This document shows, in pieces, positions 1-5,766 of a stretch of 6,806 bases of DNA. The translations under genes and the position numbers were made by a program. The notes beneath the pieces are model-generated. The model was not told the origin of the DNA and searched no databases. It was given only the letters and a program-made list of their open reading frames with translations. Positions within the stretch are counted from its first letter, which is position 1; every line of letters begins with the position of its first letter. Origin of the DNA: DATGSF01 sp035302865 (GTDB lineage: Bacteria; Bacteroidota; Bacteroidia; Chitinophagales; Chitinophagaceae); the NCBI GenBank assembly GCA_035302865.1, contig DATGSF010000114.1, positions 1 through 6,806 of the forward strand, given 5' to 3'.

Positions 1-1574
1 AAGTTTTATGTGATAATACGGTAGAACTCACCTCTGACGAAGTTGAAGTATATGTAAACCAACCCGGATTTTTAGAAGTTTATGATGGTAATAGATGTGG
101 AGATGGTGAAGTTGTTCTTCACGTTCAACCCACTGAAAGTACAACAGAAGTAAATTGGTATGCTAGTGAAACTGATGATATAGTATTAGGAACTGGTAAT
201 ACATTTATAACTGATCCATTAACAGATACCGATACGTTTTGGGCAGAAGCTAGTACAGGAACTCCCCAAAATGAAACAGCATGGATTGGCGATGGAACAA
301 CTATGTCAACCACAAGCAGTACACCATTTTATAACTTATATGAAGCACATAAATTACAAGTTATGTTTACTGCACAAGAATTAATTGATGCTGATTTTGA
401 TGCAGGTCTTATAAATAGTATTAGTATAAATGTTGGAACAGCAGGTAGCAGACCATTGAGCAACTTTGTTTTAAAAGTAGGAACCACAACTGAATCTGAC
501 CTTAATTCCGCTTTTATATCAAATATGACAGAAGTATATTCAGACCCTTCACTTACTCCTACAATCAACTCTGCTAACGAATTTGTATTTGATACTCCAT
601 ATCAATGGGATGGAGTAAGTAATGTTGTTCTTGAATTTTGCTATGTTAATAATGATTGGGGTTCTCCTTATTATCAAGTTGAAACTTCTTCAGTAAGTGG
701 AAATTACACTCGTTATCAATATGCAGATAACAACCCTAATCACTGTAGTAATCCAACTGGTTCTAATGGTTCTACTACAACTAGAATTAATGTAGCCTTC
801 AATATTACAAAAGGCTGTCCAGGAGAACGCGTTCCAGTAATAGCTAATGTAAATCCAACAAATGATGATCCAATCATTGATTTAGGAGATGACGGTGATA
901 TTTGTAGTGATGTATTATTAGATGCAGGAAGTGAGGGAGTAAGCTATTTATGGAGCACTTGGGATACTACTCAAACAATTACTCCTGAAGAAAATACTTC
1001 ATATTGGGTTCAAGTAACTAATGCTGATGGTTGTACCTCTTTTGATACTATAGATGTAGAAAACTTTTTACCTTTAGTTGAAATAGATGATATTGTAGCT
1101 AACGAAATAGGAGTAGGAGAATTTGAATTTGAAGCTATAGATGTCGAGAATGCAGATAATTATACTTGGGATTTTGGTGATGGAAACACTTCTAATGATG
1201 AAAACCCAACACATACTTATGCTGATAACGGAAACTATACAGTTACATTAACAGTAAGTAACGAATGTAATGAAGAAACAGTAAGTCATGAAATAGAAGT
1301 AACAGACATTGTGGGAATAAATGAAATCTTTAAAGAGAATATTAATTTATACCCTAATCCTGCTAATAACTATATTATTATAGAAAATGGAGGAAATTTA
1401 CAATTTAATTCTATTACTCTTTTAAATAGCATAGGTCAAGAAGTGCTAAAAGACAATAATCCAAATCTTGATAAACATCAAATAGACATTTCAAAATTAA
1501 ATTCTGGAACATATATGATAAGAATTGAAACAAATAATGGAATTCTTTATCATAAAGTTGAAGTAATAAAATAA
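1..1574 (+). CDS. T9SS-exported multidomain surface protein with Ig-like and PKD modules (3' part only)
   Basis: The reading frame is open from base 3 to the stop at 1572-1574, giving 523 visible residues; the start lies outside the window. The Met codon at 303 is internal, because in-frame coding with the same domain style continues upstream of it. Visible modules in order are: an Ig-like repeat of the CHU-type adhesins (about 75-265, with NWYAS and DTFWAEAS); a beta-rich unit (about 320-840) that is Thr/Ser/Asn-rich; a second Ig-like repeat (about 865-1060, with CSDVLLDAG and SYWVQVTNADGC); a PKD domain with the signature WDFGDG (about 1080-1305); and a C-terminal type A sorting domain (about 1338-1571, with INLYPNPA near its start, SIGQEV, then LNSGTYMIRI). 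Such C-terminal domains direct proteins through the type IX secretion system to the surface or medium. No catalytic domain is visible, so an adhesin or gliding-related role is possible, but an enzyme could lie in the missing N-terminal part. Confidence 0.9.
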   Translation, partial: VLCDNTVELTSDEVEVYVNQPGFLEVYDGNRCGDGEVVLHVQPTESTTEVNWYASETDDIVLGTGNTFITDPLTDTDTFWAEASTGTPQNETAWIGDGTTMSTTSSTPFYNLYEAHKLQVMFTAQELIDADFDAGLINSISINVGTAGSRPLSNFVLKVGTTTESDLNSAFISNMTEVYSDPSLTPTINSANEFVFDTPYQWDGVSNVVLEFCYVNNDWGSPYYQVETSSVSGNYTRYQYADNNPNHCSNPTGSNGSTTTRINVAFNITKGCPGERVPVIANVNPTNDDPIIDLGDDGDICSDVLLDAGSEGVSYLWSTWDTTQTITPEENTSYWVQVTNADGCTSFDTIDVENFLPLVEIDDIVANEIGVGEFEFEAIDVENADNYTWDFGDGNTSNDENPTHTYADNGNYTVTLTVSNECNEETVSHEIEVTDIVGINEIFKENINLYPNPANNYIIIENGGNLQFNSITLLNSIGQEVLKDNNPNLDKHQIDISKLNSGTYMIRIETNNGILYHKVEVIK

Positions 1575-1587
1575 TAGTAATGTTTAT

Positions 1588-1637
1588 TACATAAAAAATG
1601 GAAGTTGGCTGTTCAGCCAACTTCCATTTTTTATGTA
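1588..1637 (+). terminator. Long perfect hairpin, probable intrinsic terminator of the T9SS protein gene
   Basis: Bases 1588-1611 and 1614-1637 are perfect reverse complements (24 bp) around a two-base centre (TT). It starts 13 bases after the stop codon. The stem core is GGAAGTTGGCTG, flanked by an A6 run on the left and a T6 run on the right. The T-run therefore follows the GC-containing core, as in a rho-independent terminator. The gene downstream is co-directional, so the main job should be to end the upstream transcript. The symmetry means it could also stop opposing transcription. Confidence 0.85.
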
Positions 1638-1643
1638 TATTTG
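1636..1643 (+). promoter_or_regulatory. Candidate Bacteroidota -7 box (TATATTTG)
   Basis: TATATTTG matches the Bacteroidota sigma-A -7 consensus TAnnTTTG. It overlaps the last bases of the preceding hairpin and lies about 64 bases before the TTG start at 1707. No TTG -33 element is seen at the usual spacing; the nearest one is inside the hairpin and too far away. In such AT-rich DNA the match could be chance. Confidence 0.3.
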
Positions 1644-1706
1644 TAGGTTTAAAAAGCATTTTAAAAGCTCAAATCAATATTCATTTGATTAAAATCATAT
1701 AGAAAA

Positions 1707-2333
1707 TTGGATAAAAAGTTATTGCGTTATTATAGTTCTTCTATTAATCAAAAATTAAAAATATATTTAAAAAAAGATAAAAAGATTCTCAATACAAAGA
1801 ATGCAAACTACTCTTACGATGGTCTCCAAAAAGTACTAAATAAGGGATTAAAACGCATTCCAATAAATAAAATAAACTCTGTTTTAATATTGGGTATGGG
1901 AGCGGGTTCAGTAGTAGAATCCTTAAGAAATATTTTTTTTTATTATGGTCCAATATTAGGAGTGGAATTAGATCCTGTTGTGATTGAAATAGCAGAAAAG
2001 GAGTTTAATATTTCGCAATTTCATGATGTAGAAATCGTAAAAGCTGATGGTAAAAAATTTTTAAAAAACCATACCAAGCAGTATGATCTAATTATCATTG
2101 ATATTTTTATTGATATTAAAGTTCCTAAACGTTTTTATTCGCAAAAATTTTGGAAAAAAGTAGAAAATAGAGTGCAACTAAATGGATTTGTACTTTTTAA
2201 TGCAGGTATTGATTTAACTGAGAAAGAAATAGATAAATTTTTAAATTCTTTACCAATTAGTTTTGTTTATATGGTAAAGACAGAGGTACTAAAAAGCAAT
2301 ACTTTAATTATTTTACAAAAAATAATAGAATAA
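1707..2333 (+). CDS. Spermidine synthase-like SAM-dependent methyltransferase-fold protein
   Basis: This 208-residue class I Rossmann methyltransferase-fold protein is related to stand-alone spermidine-synthase-like proteins. Motif I is LILGMGAGS (60-68). The acidic residue ending beta-2 is in GVELDP (E87). Motif II has KADG (112-115), and the motif III-like strand is YDLIIIDIF (126-134). The start is inferred as TTG at 1707: an in-frame TGA at 1686 closes the frame upstream, and the first ATG falls inside motif I, which would destroy the cofactor site. The N-terminal stretch with LNTKNANYSYDGLQ fits the beta-strand segment that precedes the Rossmann core in this family. Classical spermidine synthases carry a catalytic Asp soon after the strand (the YDVIIVDSTDP pattern). 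Here the equivalent stretch reads IDIFIDIKVP, so aminopropyl transfer is doubtful and the substrate is unknown. It appears monocistronic, lying between two hairpins, and its link to the sulfur genes is only positional. Confidence 0.8.
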   Translation: MDKKLLRYYSSSINQKLKIYLKKDKKILNTKNANYSYDGLQKVLNKGLKRIPINKINSVLILGMGAGSVVESLRNIFFYYGPILGVELDPVVIEIAEKEFNISQFHDVEIVKADGKKFLKNHTKQYDLIIIDIFIDIKVPKRFYSQKFWKKVENRVQLNGFVLFNAGIDLTEKEIDKFLNSLPISFVYMVKTEVLKSNTLIILQKIIE

Positions 2334-2338
2334 AAATA

Positions 2339-2370
2339 AAAGGGTAAAAACATTCAAATTTTTACCCTTT
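2339..2370. terminator. Bidirectional intrinsic terminator between convergent genes
   Basis: A 12-bp stem pairs 2339-2350 (AAAGGGTAAAAA) with 2359-2370 (TTTTTACCCTTT) around an 8-base loop. It lies between the stop of the plus-strand methyltransferase-like gene (2333) and the stop of the minus-strand rhodanese operon (2399). A/T runs flank the GGGT/ACCC core on both sides, so it can work in either direction. Confidence 0.8.
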
Positions 2371-2398
2371 CTTTAAAATTTAAAACTAAAATCAAAAT

Positions 2399-2812
2399 TC
2401 ATTGCTCTATATCTCCTCGCCAAGCACGGATTCCTCCATCTAAATCTATTATATTTTCAAAACCCATTTCTTGCATTTTACTTGCTGCCTTTTTACTCCT
2501 ATTACCGCTTAAACAATAAATATAAACAGGTTCATTCTTATTAATGTTTAAAGCTGCAATCTTGTCTTCAAATTCTTTAGATTCTATATTTGCTTGAATC
2601 GCTCCGGGTATATGACCATTTTTATATTCCCCTGAACTACGTACATCTATAAGAACAACTTCATTTTTTTCAATTTCTTCAGCGTAATCTTCATAAGATA
2701 ATACTGAATAAGCTTTTAATTTCTCTTCCTCGTTTTGATTTATACAAGAAGTAAAGACTAAAATAGTACTAAAAACAATTAATAATAATTGATTAAATGA
2801 GCAAATACGCAT
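2399..2812 (-). CDS. Rhodanese-domain lipoprotein (single-domain sulfurtransferase, exported)
   Basis: The protein has 137 residues. The N-terminus MRICSF plus a hydrophobic stretch (8-20) ends in the lipobox FTSC (Cys23), predicting export and lipidation. The next residues, NQNEEEK, are polar and acidic, a little like Bacteroidota lipoprotein surface-export signals. The remainder is one rhodanese domain (about 36-134): IDVRSSGEYKNGHIPGA (55-71) and the active-site loop CLSGNRS, with the sulfur-carrying cysteine at 100. The fold should bind a persulfide on that cysteine and pass sulfane sulfur to a thiol acceptor outside the cytoplasm. The start at 2812 is chosen because it begins exactly at a signal peptide and overlaps the thioredoxin stop by one base (TAATG). 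A longer in-frame start at 2875 would bury the signal peptide behind 21 residues and overlap thioredoxin by 64 bases. It is the last gene of the six-gene operon. Confidence 0.9.
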   Translation of the reverse strand: MRICSFNQLLLIVFSTILVFTSCINQNEEEKLKAYSVLSYEDYAEEIEKNEVVLIDVRSSGEYKNGHIPGAIQANIESKEFEDKIAALNINKNEPVYIYCLSGNRSKKAASKMQEMGFENIIDLDGGIRAWRGDIEQ

Positions 2813-3105
2813 TACATATGACTTTTTAATATACCCTCTAATGTTTTTGCAGGAACAACTCCTGACTGTCTCCATTTCACTTCTCCATTTTTGAAAATAA
2901 TAAGTGTTGGTACTCCACTTACTTGATAGGCCATAGCAGCTTGTTGATTTTTATCCACATCAATTTTAAGAATATCAGCTTGGTCACCAATACTGGACTT
3001 CAATTCTTCTAATATTGGATGCATCATTTTACATGGTCCACACCATGTTGCATAAAAATCAACTAAAACTGGTTTATCTTGATTAATTTTTTCTTGAAAT
3101 GTCAT
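2812..3105 (-). CDS. trxA: Thioredoxin
   Basis: This 97-residue thioredoxin is compact and lacks an extended N-terminal segment compared with the roughly 108-residue E. coli protein. The redox motif is WCGPCK with cysteines 22 and 25. The buried Asp-containing strand is VLVDFYATW, and the cis-proline loop is SGVPT (Pro66). There is no signal peptide, so it should be cytosolic, reducing protein disulfides and persulfides with electrons from thioredoxin reductase (not in this window). It lies 11 bases after the heme lipoprotein gene and shares one base with the next gene, the rhodanese lipoprotein (TAATG, likely translational coupling). In this setting the natural partners are the rhodaneses, the CstB-like enzyme and the 1-Cys peroxiredoxin; that is inference. 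The trxA symbol describes family membership only, since the housekeeping thioredoxin may be elsewhere. Confidence 0.93.
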   Translation of the reverse strand: MTFQEKINQDKPVLVDFYATWCGPCKMMHPILEELKSSIGDQADILKIDVDKNQQAAMAYQVSGVPTLIIFKNGEVKWRQSGVVPAKTLEGILKSHM

Positions 3106-3116
3106 ATTTTTTTATT

Positions 3117-3728
3117 TTAATTTAATTTCACTTTCCAAATTCCTCTAAAATCCCCTTGTTCATAGCCTGTAGCTAAATCTTTCGGATATTTCTCTTTAAT
3201 TTTTGACAAAACCATTGCATCAATGTCTTCATTTTCTTTTCCATGACATTTCATGCAAGTTGGCATTGCTAAATATATCCCTTTATAATAATACACCTCG
3301 TCTCCTTCTATTGCTAAATAATTTAAATTATGCTTTTCATTTTTATTATAAGCTTCTTTTATTTGTTTCCAAGCTTCTTTATCCATATCGGTTTCTAAAG
3401 TATTATTAGGATTTCTATTTCTATCAGACAATCTTTTTATCTTATGATGAATGGATACATTTTCAGTAATTTCTATAGCATTTTCATTGCAAAAAGACAC
3501 TGCATATTCCAAGCCACCTTCTTTTATGGCTTCTTGCACATTATTTAACAATATCCCTTGTGCTTGATTTGCAATACTATCACCTACTATTTTAAAGTTT
3601 AATCTATCTTCCTCCGTCCAACCTTCATTATTAGTTTCTTTCGTCTCTGAAGAATTTTGATCAGAACAAGAAAGTAAATAAAAACTGCAAGTAATAACAA
3701 CAAAACTAATTCCAAAAAGTTTTTTCAT
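3117..3728 (-). CDS. Tll0287-like (DUF3365) c-type heme lipoprotein
   Basis: The protein has 203 residues. MKKLFG plus a hydrophobic stretch ends in the lipobox LLSC (Cys21), so it should be a lipoprotein outside the cytoplasm. A Ser/Thr/Asn/Glu linker (22-36) leads into a Tll0287-like PAS-fold domain (about 40-203). Near the C-terminus CMKCH (158-162) is a canonical CXXCH site for covalent heme c, and the tail GDFRGIWKVKL is typical of this family. Cys80 (VSFCNENA) is conserved in style; cyanobacterial Tll0287 is known to use His/Cys heme ligation, so Cys80 is a candidate axial ligand (inference). Such proteins are usually considered redox or gas/ligand sensors, or electron carriers, of unknown partner. 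The gene is embedded with 7- and 11-base gaps between the DUF2892 and thioredoxin genes, so its role is probably tied to sulfur or thiol redox chemistry at the envelope. Confidence 0.87.
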   Translation of the reverse strand: MKKLFGISFVVITCSFYLLSCSDQNSSETKETNNEGWTEEDRLNFKIVGDSIANQAQGILLNNVQEAIKEGGLEYAVSFCNENAIEITENVSIHHKIKRLSDRNRNPNNTLETDMDKEAWKQIKEAYNKNEKHNLNYLAIEGDEVYYYKGIYLAMPTCMKCHGKENEDIDAMVLSKIKEKYPKDLATGYEQGDFRGIWKVKLN

Positions 3729-3735
3729 AATTCAA

Positions 3736-3981
3736 TTATTTTACCTCTTCGTAATCAATACTTTCTTTATTGAAGTCCTCCGTTTTAAATTTATTATACT
3801 TTGAAGCGCAAGAATTATTAATGCCACATGTGGACAAATTCAATAAAGCTAAAATAGAAAACATAGCTCCTAAAACTACAAATAACCATTCACCATGCTG
3901 TACACCTTGTACCACAATAATAACTCCTAAAACTAAGCGTAAAAAACGCATAAAGTTCCATTTTTTAATATAATCTTTCAT
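3736..3981 (-). CDS. Small DUF2892 (YgaP-type) inner-membrane protein
   Basis: The protein has 81 residues and two predicted transmembrane helices (about 13-28 and 32-50) joined by a very short turn, QHGEW. Two cysteines follow the second helix in STCGINNSCA (52 and 58). This pattern, with WNFMRFLRLVLG before helix 1, matches the DUF2892 transmembrane domain that in E. coli YgaP is fused to a rhodanese. Here the rhodanese is a separate gene two positions upstream in the same operon. The start at 3981 is preferred because it leaves a 4-base gap after the methyltransferase stop. An upstream Met at 4002 would overlap that gene and only adds MQKKNKI. It may anchor or receive sulfane sulfur at the membrane, with the cysteine pair as possible carrier; that is inference. 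Confidence 0.8.
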   Translation of the reverse strand: MKDYIKKWNFMRFLRLVLGVIIVVQGVQHGEWLFVVLGAMFSILALLNLSTCGINNSCASKYNKFKTEDFNKESIDYEEVK

Positions 3982-3985
3982 TATT

Positions 3986-4596
3986 TTATTTTTTTTCTGC
4001 AAAAATCCGAATAACTTGTGCTCTACCTTTATGATTTTCCCCTTCTGCTAATTCTATTTCTTCCACTTTAGCTTCTTTAAAATCAAAATTTTTAAAATCT
4101 TTTTTCAACTCCTCCAAATCATACAACATTTTAATATCTTTAGGTCCTCCAACCTGAGGATTAATTGATTGAAACTTCTGATGTCCTTTTTCAAATGCCT
4201 CAAGTAAAAGCACTCCTCCTTTTTTCAAATAGGATATTACTTTTTTATGATAAGCTCTTCTTTTATCTTCATGTACATGGGCATATATCAATACAATTGC
4301 ATCAAAACACTCTTTTGTGTATGTGACCTCTTCCCAGGTTTTTACCTGATAATCTATTTTTACATCTTCTGCTGTAGCTAAAAGAATTGCTTTTTTTTTG
4401 CCTTTGAACTACTATCAAAAGCAAAAACCTCCCATCCATTTTTAGCTGCAAATACAGCGTTTCTACCCTCCCCTTCTGCAGGAAACAATACTTTTCCTTT
4501 TGAAATTTCTTTCAACTTTTCTTGCAAATACACATTTGCTCGTTTTCCATAAATATATTCTTCTGAAGAATATATTTCATTCCAAAATGAAATCAT
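3986..4596 (-). CDS. Class I SAM-dependent methyltransferase, interrupted by a one-base frameshift
   Basis: Two halves in different frames together make one methyltransferase. The N-terminal half starts at 4596 (MISFWNEIY), carries motif I FPAEGEGRNA (38-47) and the beta-2 Asp (FAFDSS, D61), then enters an A9 run (4399-4391) and stops at 4378. The C-terminal half is in the neighbouring frame and continues with AILLATAEDV, FDAIVLIYAHVH and GGPKDIKMLYDLEE to the stop at 3986. Joining them at the A run with one extra A, or by a -1 ribosomal slip, gives exactly 203 residues with the typical layout of TehB-like / thiopurine-type methyltransferases. The substrate is unknown; a small thiol, sulfide or chalcogen compound would suit the context but is not shown. 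It begins 2 bases after the rhodanese stop and ends 4 bases before the DUF2892 start. The frameshift could be an assembly error, a real mutation or programmed. Confidence 0.8.
4390..4396 (-). other. Slippery heptamer A AAA AAG at the methyltransferase frameshift
   Basis: Read on the minus strand, the incoming frame is GCA AAA AAA AAG, so the heptamer A AAA AAG lies in the correct phase for a -1 slip. After the slip the next codon is GCA (Ala), which is precisely the frame of the C-terminal half. Without slipping the frame meets TAG after three more codons. A small hairpin (CAGGT-4 nt-ACCTG, 4335-4348) lies 41 bases downstream, which is too distant to be a usual stimulator. Confidence 0.4.
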
Positions 4597-4598
4597 AT

Positions 4599-4919
4599 TT
4601 ATTTCTTTTCTTGTACAAAACGATCTACTTTTTGCCAAGTTCCACCATTAAAAACATTAGAAAAACCTTCTTTTTCTAAGATAATTTTTGCTTGACCACT
4701 TCTAGCACCACTTCTACAAAAAAGAACAATATTCTTTTTTCCTTTAAATAAAGAAAGCTTTTCTCTTAATTGATCTAAAGGTATATTTACTGCATTTTCT
4801 ACAGTTCCAGCCGCAAATTCTCCTGGACTACGGACATCGACAAGAAATGCTCCTTGTTGTATAGCATCTTTAATAGCATCATCCGAGCCACCCATGATAT
4901 TTCTTAAAAAACCTAACAT
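4599..4919 (-). CDS. Cytosolic single-domain rhodanese
   Basis: This 106-residue protein consists almost entirely of one rhodanese domain. After MLGFLRNIMGG it shows FLVDVRSPGEFAAGTV (25-40, the DVRxxxEF signature with substrate-loop region) and the active-site loop CRSGARS with catalytic Cys68. The C-terminal NVFNGGTW is the usual end of the fold. There is no signal peptide, so it should act in the cytosol as a persulfide carrier or thiosulfate/persulfide sulfurtransferase (PspE/GlpE or YgaP type). It is the first gene of the six-gene operon; its start follows an A/T-rich leader with no Shine-Dalgarno sequence, normal for Bacteroidota. The methyltransferase starts 2 bases after its stop. With the DUF2892 protein further down it forms the two halves of a YgaP-like unit. 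Confidence 0.92.
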   Translation of the reverse strand: MLGFLRNIMGGSDDAIKDAIQQGAFLVDVRSPGEFAAGTVENAVNIPLDQLREKLSLFKGKKNIVLFCRSGARSGQAKIILEKEGFSNVFNGGTWQKVDRFVQEKK

Positions 4920-4966
4920 ATTTATTAATTTTATTACTACAAAGATGCATTTTAAAAATTAAATAT

Positions 4967-4991
4967 TTTGTAGCAAAAGTCACAAAGTGTA
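4967..4991 (-). promoter_or_regulatory. Candidate operator/promoter element upstream of the rhodanese operon
   Basis: On the minus strand this reads TACACTTTGTGA followed by CTTTTGCTACAAA. TTTGT and ACAAA form an imperfect dyad (4967-4986) loosely like a Crp/Fnr-family site (TGTGA with a degenerate right half). A very similar word, TACATTTTGTCA, stands at almost the same distance before the peroxiredoxin gene. It may be a -7-like box with one extra base (TAnnnTTTG) or a shared regulator site. It is judged by eye only. Confidence 0.25.
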
Positions 4992-4998
4992 TACTTAT

Positions 4999-5035
4999 AA
5001 AAAATGAAGGAGCCAATCCTGTTCCTTCACTTTTT
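4999..5035 (-). terminator. Intrinsic terminator of the peroxiredoxin gene
   Basis: Bases 5005-5011 (TGAAGGA) pair with 5023-5029 (TCCTTCA) around an 11-base loop. The stem extends through a U-G wobble into A/T runs on both sides. On the minus strand the stem is followed by six T residues and begins about 20 bases after the peroxiredoxin stop. It separates that gene from the rhodanese operon, which therefore probably has its own promoter in 4920-4998. Confidence 0.75.
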
Positions 5036-5055
5036 TTTAAAATGCAACACAAAAA

Positions 5056-5721
5056 CTAAAGTTCTTTTTTAGCAAGATACCAATCAATAATTTCTAGTTC
5101 TTTATCTGCTTTTCTTGCAGCTAAGCCTTCTAAAGTATTGGGTGCACCAACAATTACTTTTTCACCTGGAGTCCAGTTTAAAGGCATTGCAACTTTATGT
5201 TCATCAGAAGTTTGTAAAGCAACTAAACTGCGTTTAATCTCTTCCATATTACGACCTACATTTAATGGGTAATACATAATAAGCCTTACCTTTCCTGTTG
5301 GATCTATAATAAAAACTGCACGCACTGCCGCGGTTTCACTTTCTCCTGGTTGCAACATACCGTAAAGCTTAGCAACTTTCATATCAATATCCGCAATAAT
5401 TGGGAAATCAAATAAAACACCTGTTTTTTCATGAACTGCATTTGTCCAAGCTATATGTGAATGAATACTGTCAATACTCAATCCAATTAATTTAGTGTTT
5501 CTTTCTTTAAAAAACTCTTTATCATTTGCAAAACCACTTAATTCCGTGGTGCACACTGGTGTAAAGTCAGCTGGATGTGAAAACAATATCACCCAACTGC
5601 CTTCATTATATTCCGAAAATTGTAATGGTCCAGTCGTGGTAACTGCTTTAAAATCTGGTGCCATATCACCAATTCGTGGCATACTGTAACTCTGTTCTTG
5701 ATTTTCTATTAATTTGTCCAT
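5056..5721 (-). CDS. 1-Cys peroxiredoxin, Prx6 type
   Basis: This 221-residue peroxiredoxin reduces peroxides through a peroxidatic cysteine in SHPADFTPVCTTE (Cys57, with Pro50, Thr54 and catalytic Arg134 in AVRAVFIID). The long C-terminal extension, with PLNWTPGEKVIVGAP, is diagnostic of the Prx6 subfamily. Cys57 is the only cysteine in the whole protein, so the sulfenic acid must be resolved by an external thiol rather than within the protein. Some archaeal relatives have extra C-terminal cysteines that are missing here. The start at 5721 is taken over the Met at residue 14 because MDKLIENQEQ follows an A-rich leader (AAAAAAT before ATG); the shorter form cannot be excluded. It lies 87 bases after the CstB-like gene and has its own terminator. 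Neighbouring thioredoxin, or a low-molecular-weight thiol or persulfide, may be the reductant (inference). Confidence 0.95.
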   Translation of the reverse strand: MDKLIENQEQSYSMPRIGDMAPDFKAVTTTGPLQFSEYNEGSWVILFSHPADFTPVCTTELSGFANDKEFFKERNTKLIGLSIDSIHSHIAWTNAVHEKTGVLFDFPIIADIDMKVAKLYGMLQPGESETAAVRAVFIIDPTGKVRLIMYYPLNVGRNMEEIKRSLVALQTSDEHKVAMPLNWTPGEKVIVGAPNTLEGLAARKADKELEIIDWYLAKKEL

Positions 5722-5766
5722 ATTTTTTAATTTAATTTAGTAAATAAACATTTCGCCAATCTTTAC

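Noticed and set aside
303..305. Met codon as start of the T9SS protein
   Set aside because: The frame is open to the window edge and the upstream 100 codons encode another Ig-like repeat, so the Met is internal.
125..568. Open frames on the minus strand opposite the T9SS protein gene
   Set aside because: Their translations look like antisense of Thr/Ser/Asn-rich coding sequence, with no family features.
1414..1659. Minus-strand open frame of 81 codons
   Set aside because: It runs through the long terminator hairpin and into the T9SS sorting domain; its translation has no recognisable features.
2813..2875. N-terminal extension (METVRSCSC...) of the rhodanese lipoprotein
   Set aside because: It lies wholly inside the thioredoxin gene in another frame and puts 21 residues before a clean signal peptide with lipobox.
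3203..3973. Plus-strand open frames opposite the heme lipoprotein and DUF2892 genes
   Set aside because: They are shadows of strongly supported minus-strand genes; no domains are seen.
3982..4002. Upstream Met start of the DUF2892 protein
   Set aside because: It overlaps the methyltransferase 3' end; the Met at 3981 leaves a 4-base gap like the other operon junctions.
4335..4348. CAGGT/ACCTG hairpin as a frameshift stimulator
   Set aside because: It lies 41 bases beyond the slippery site, while known -1 stimulators sit within about ten bases.
5495..5689. Plus-strand open frame opposite the peroxiredoxin gene
   Set aside because: It is a shadow of a clear Prx6 gene and has no motif of its own.
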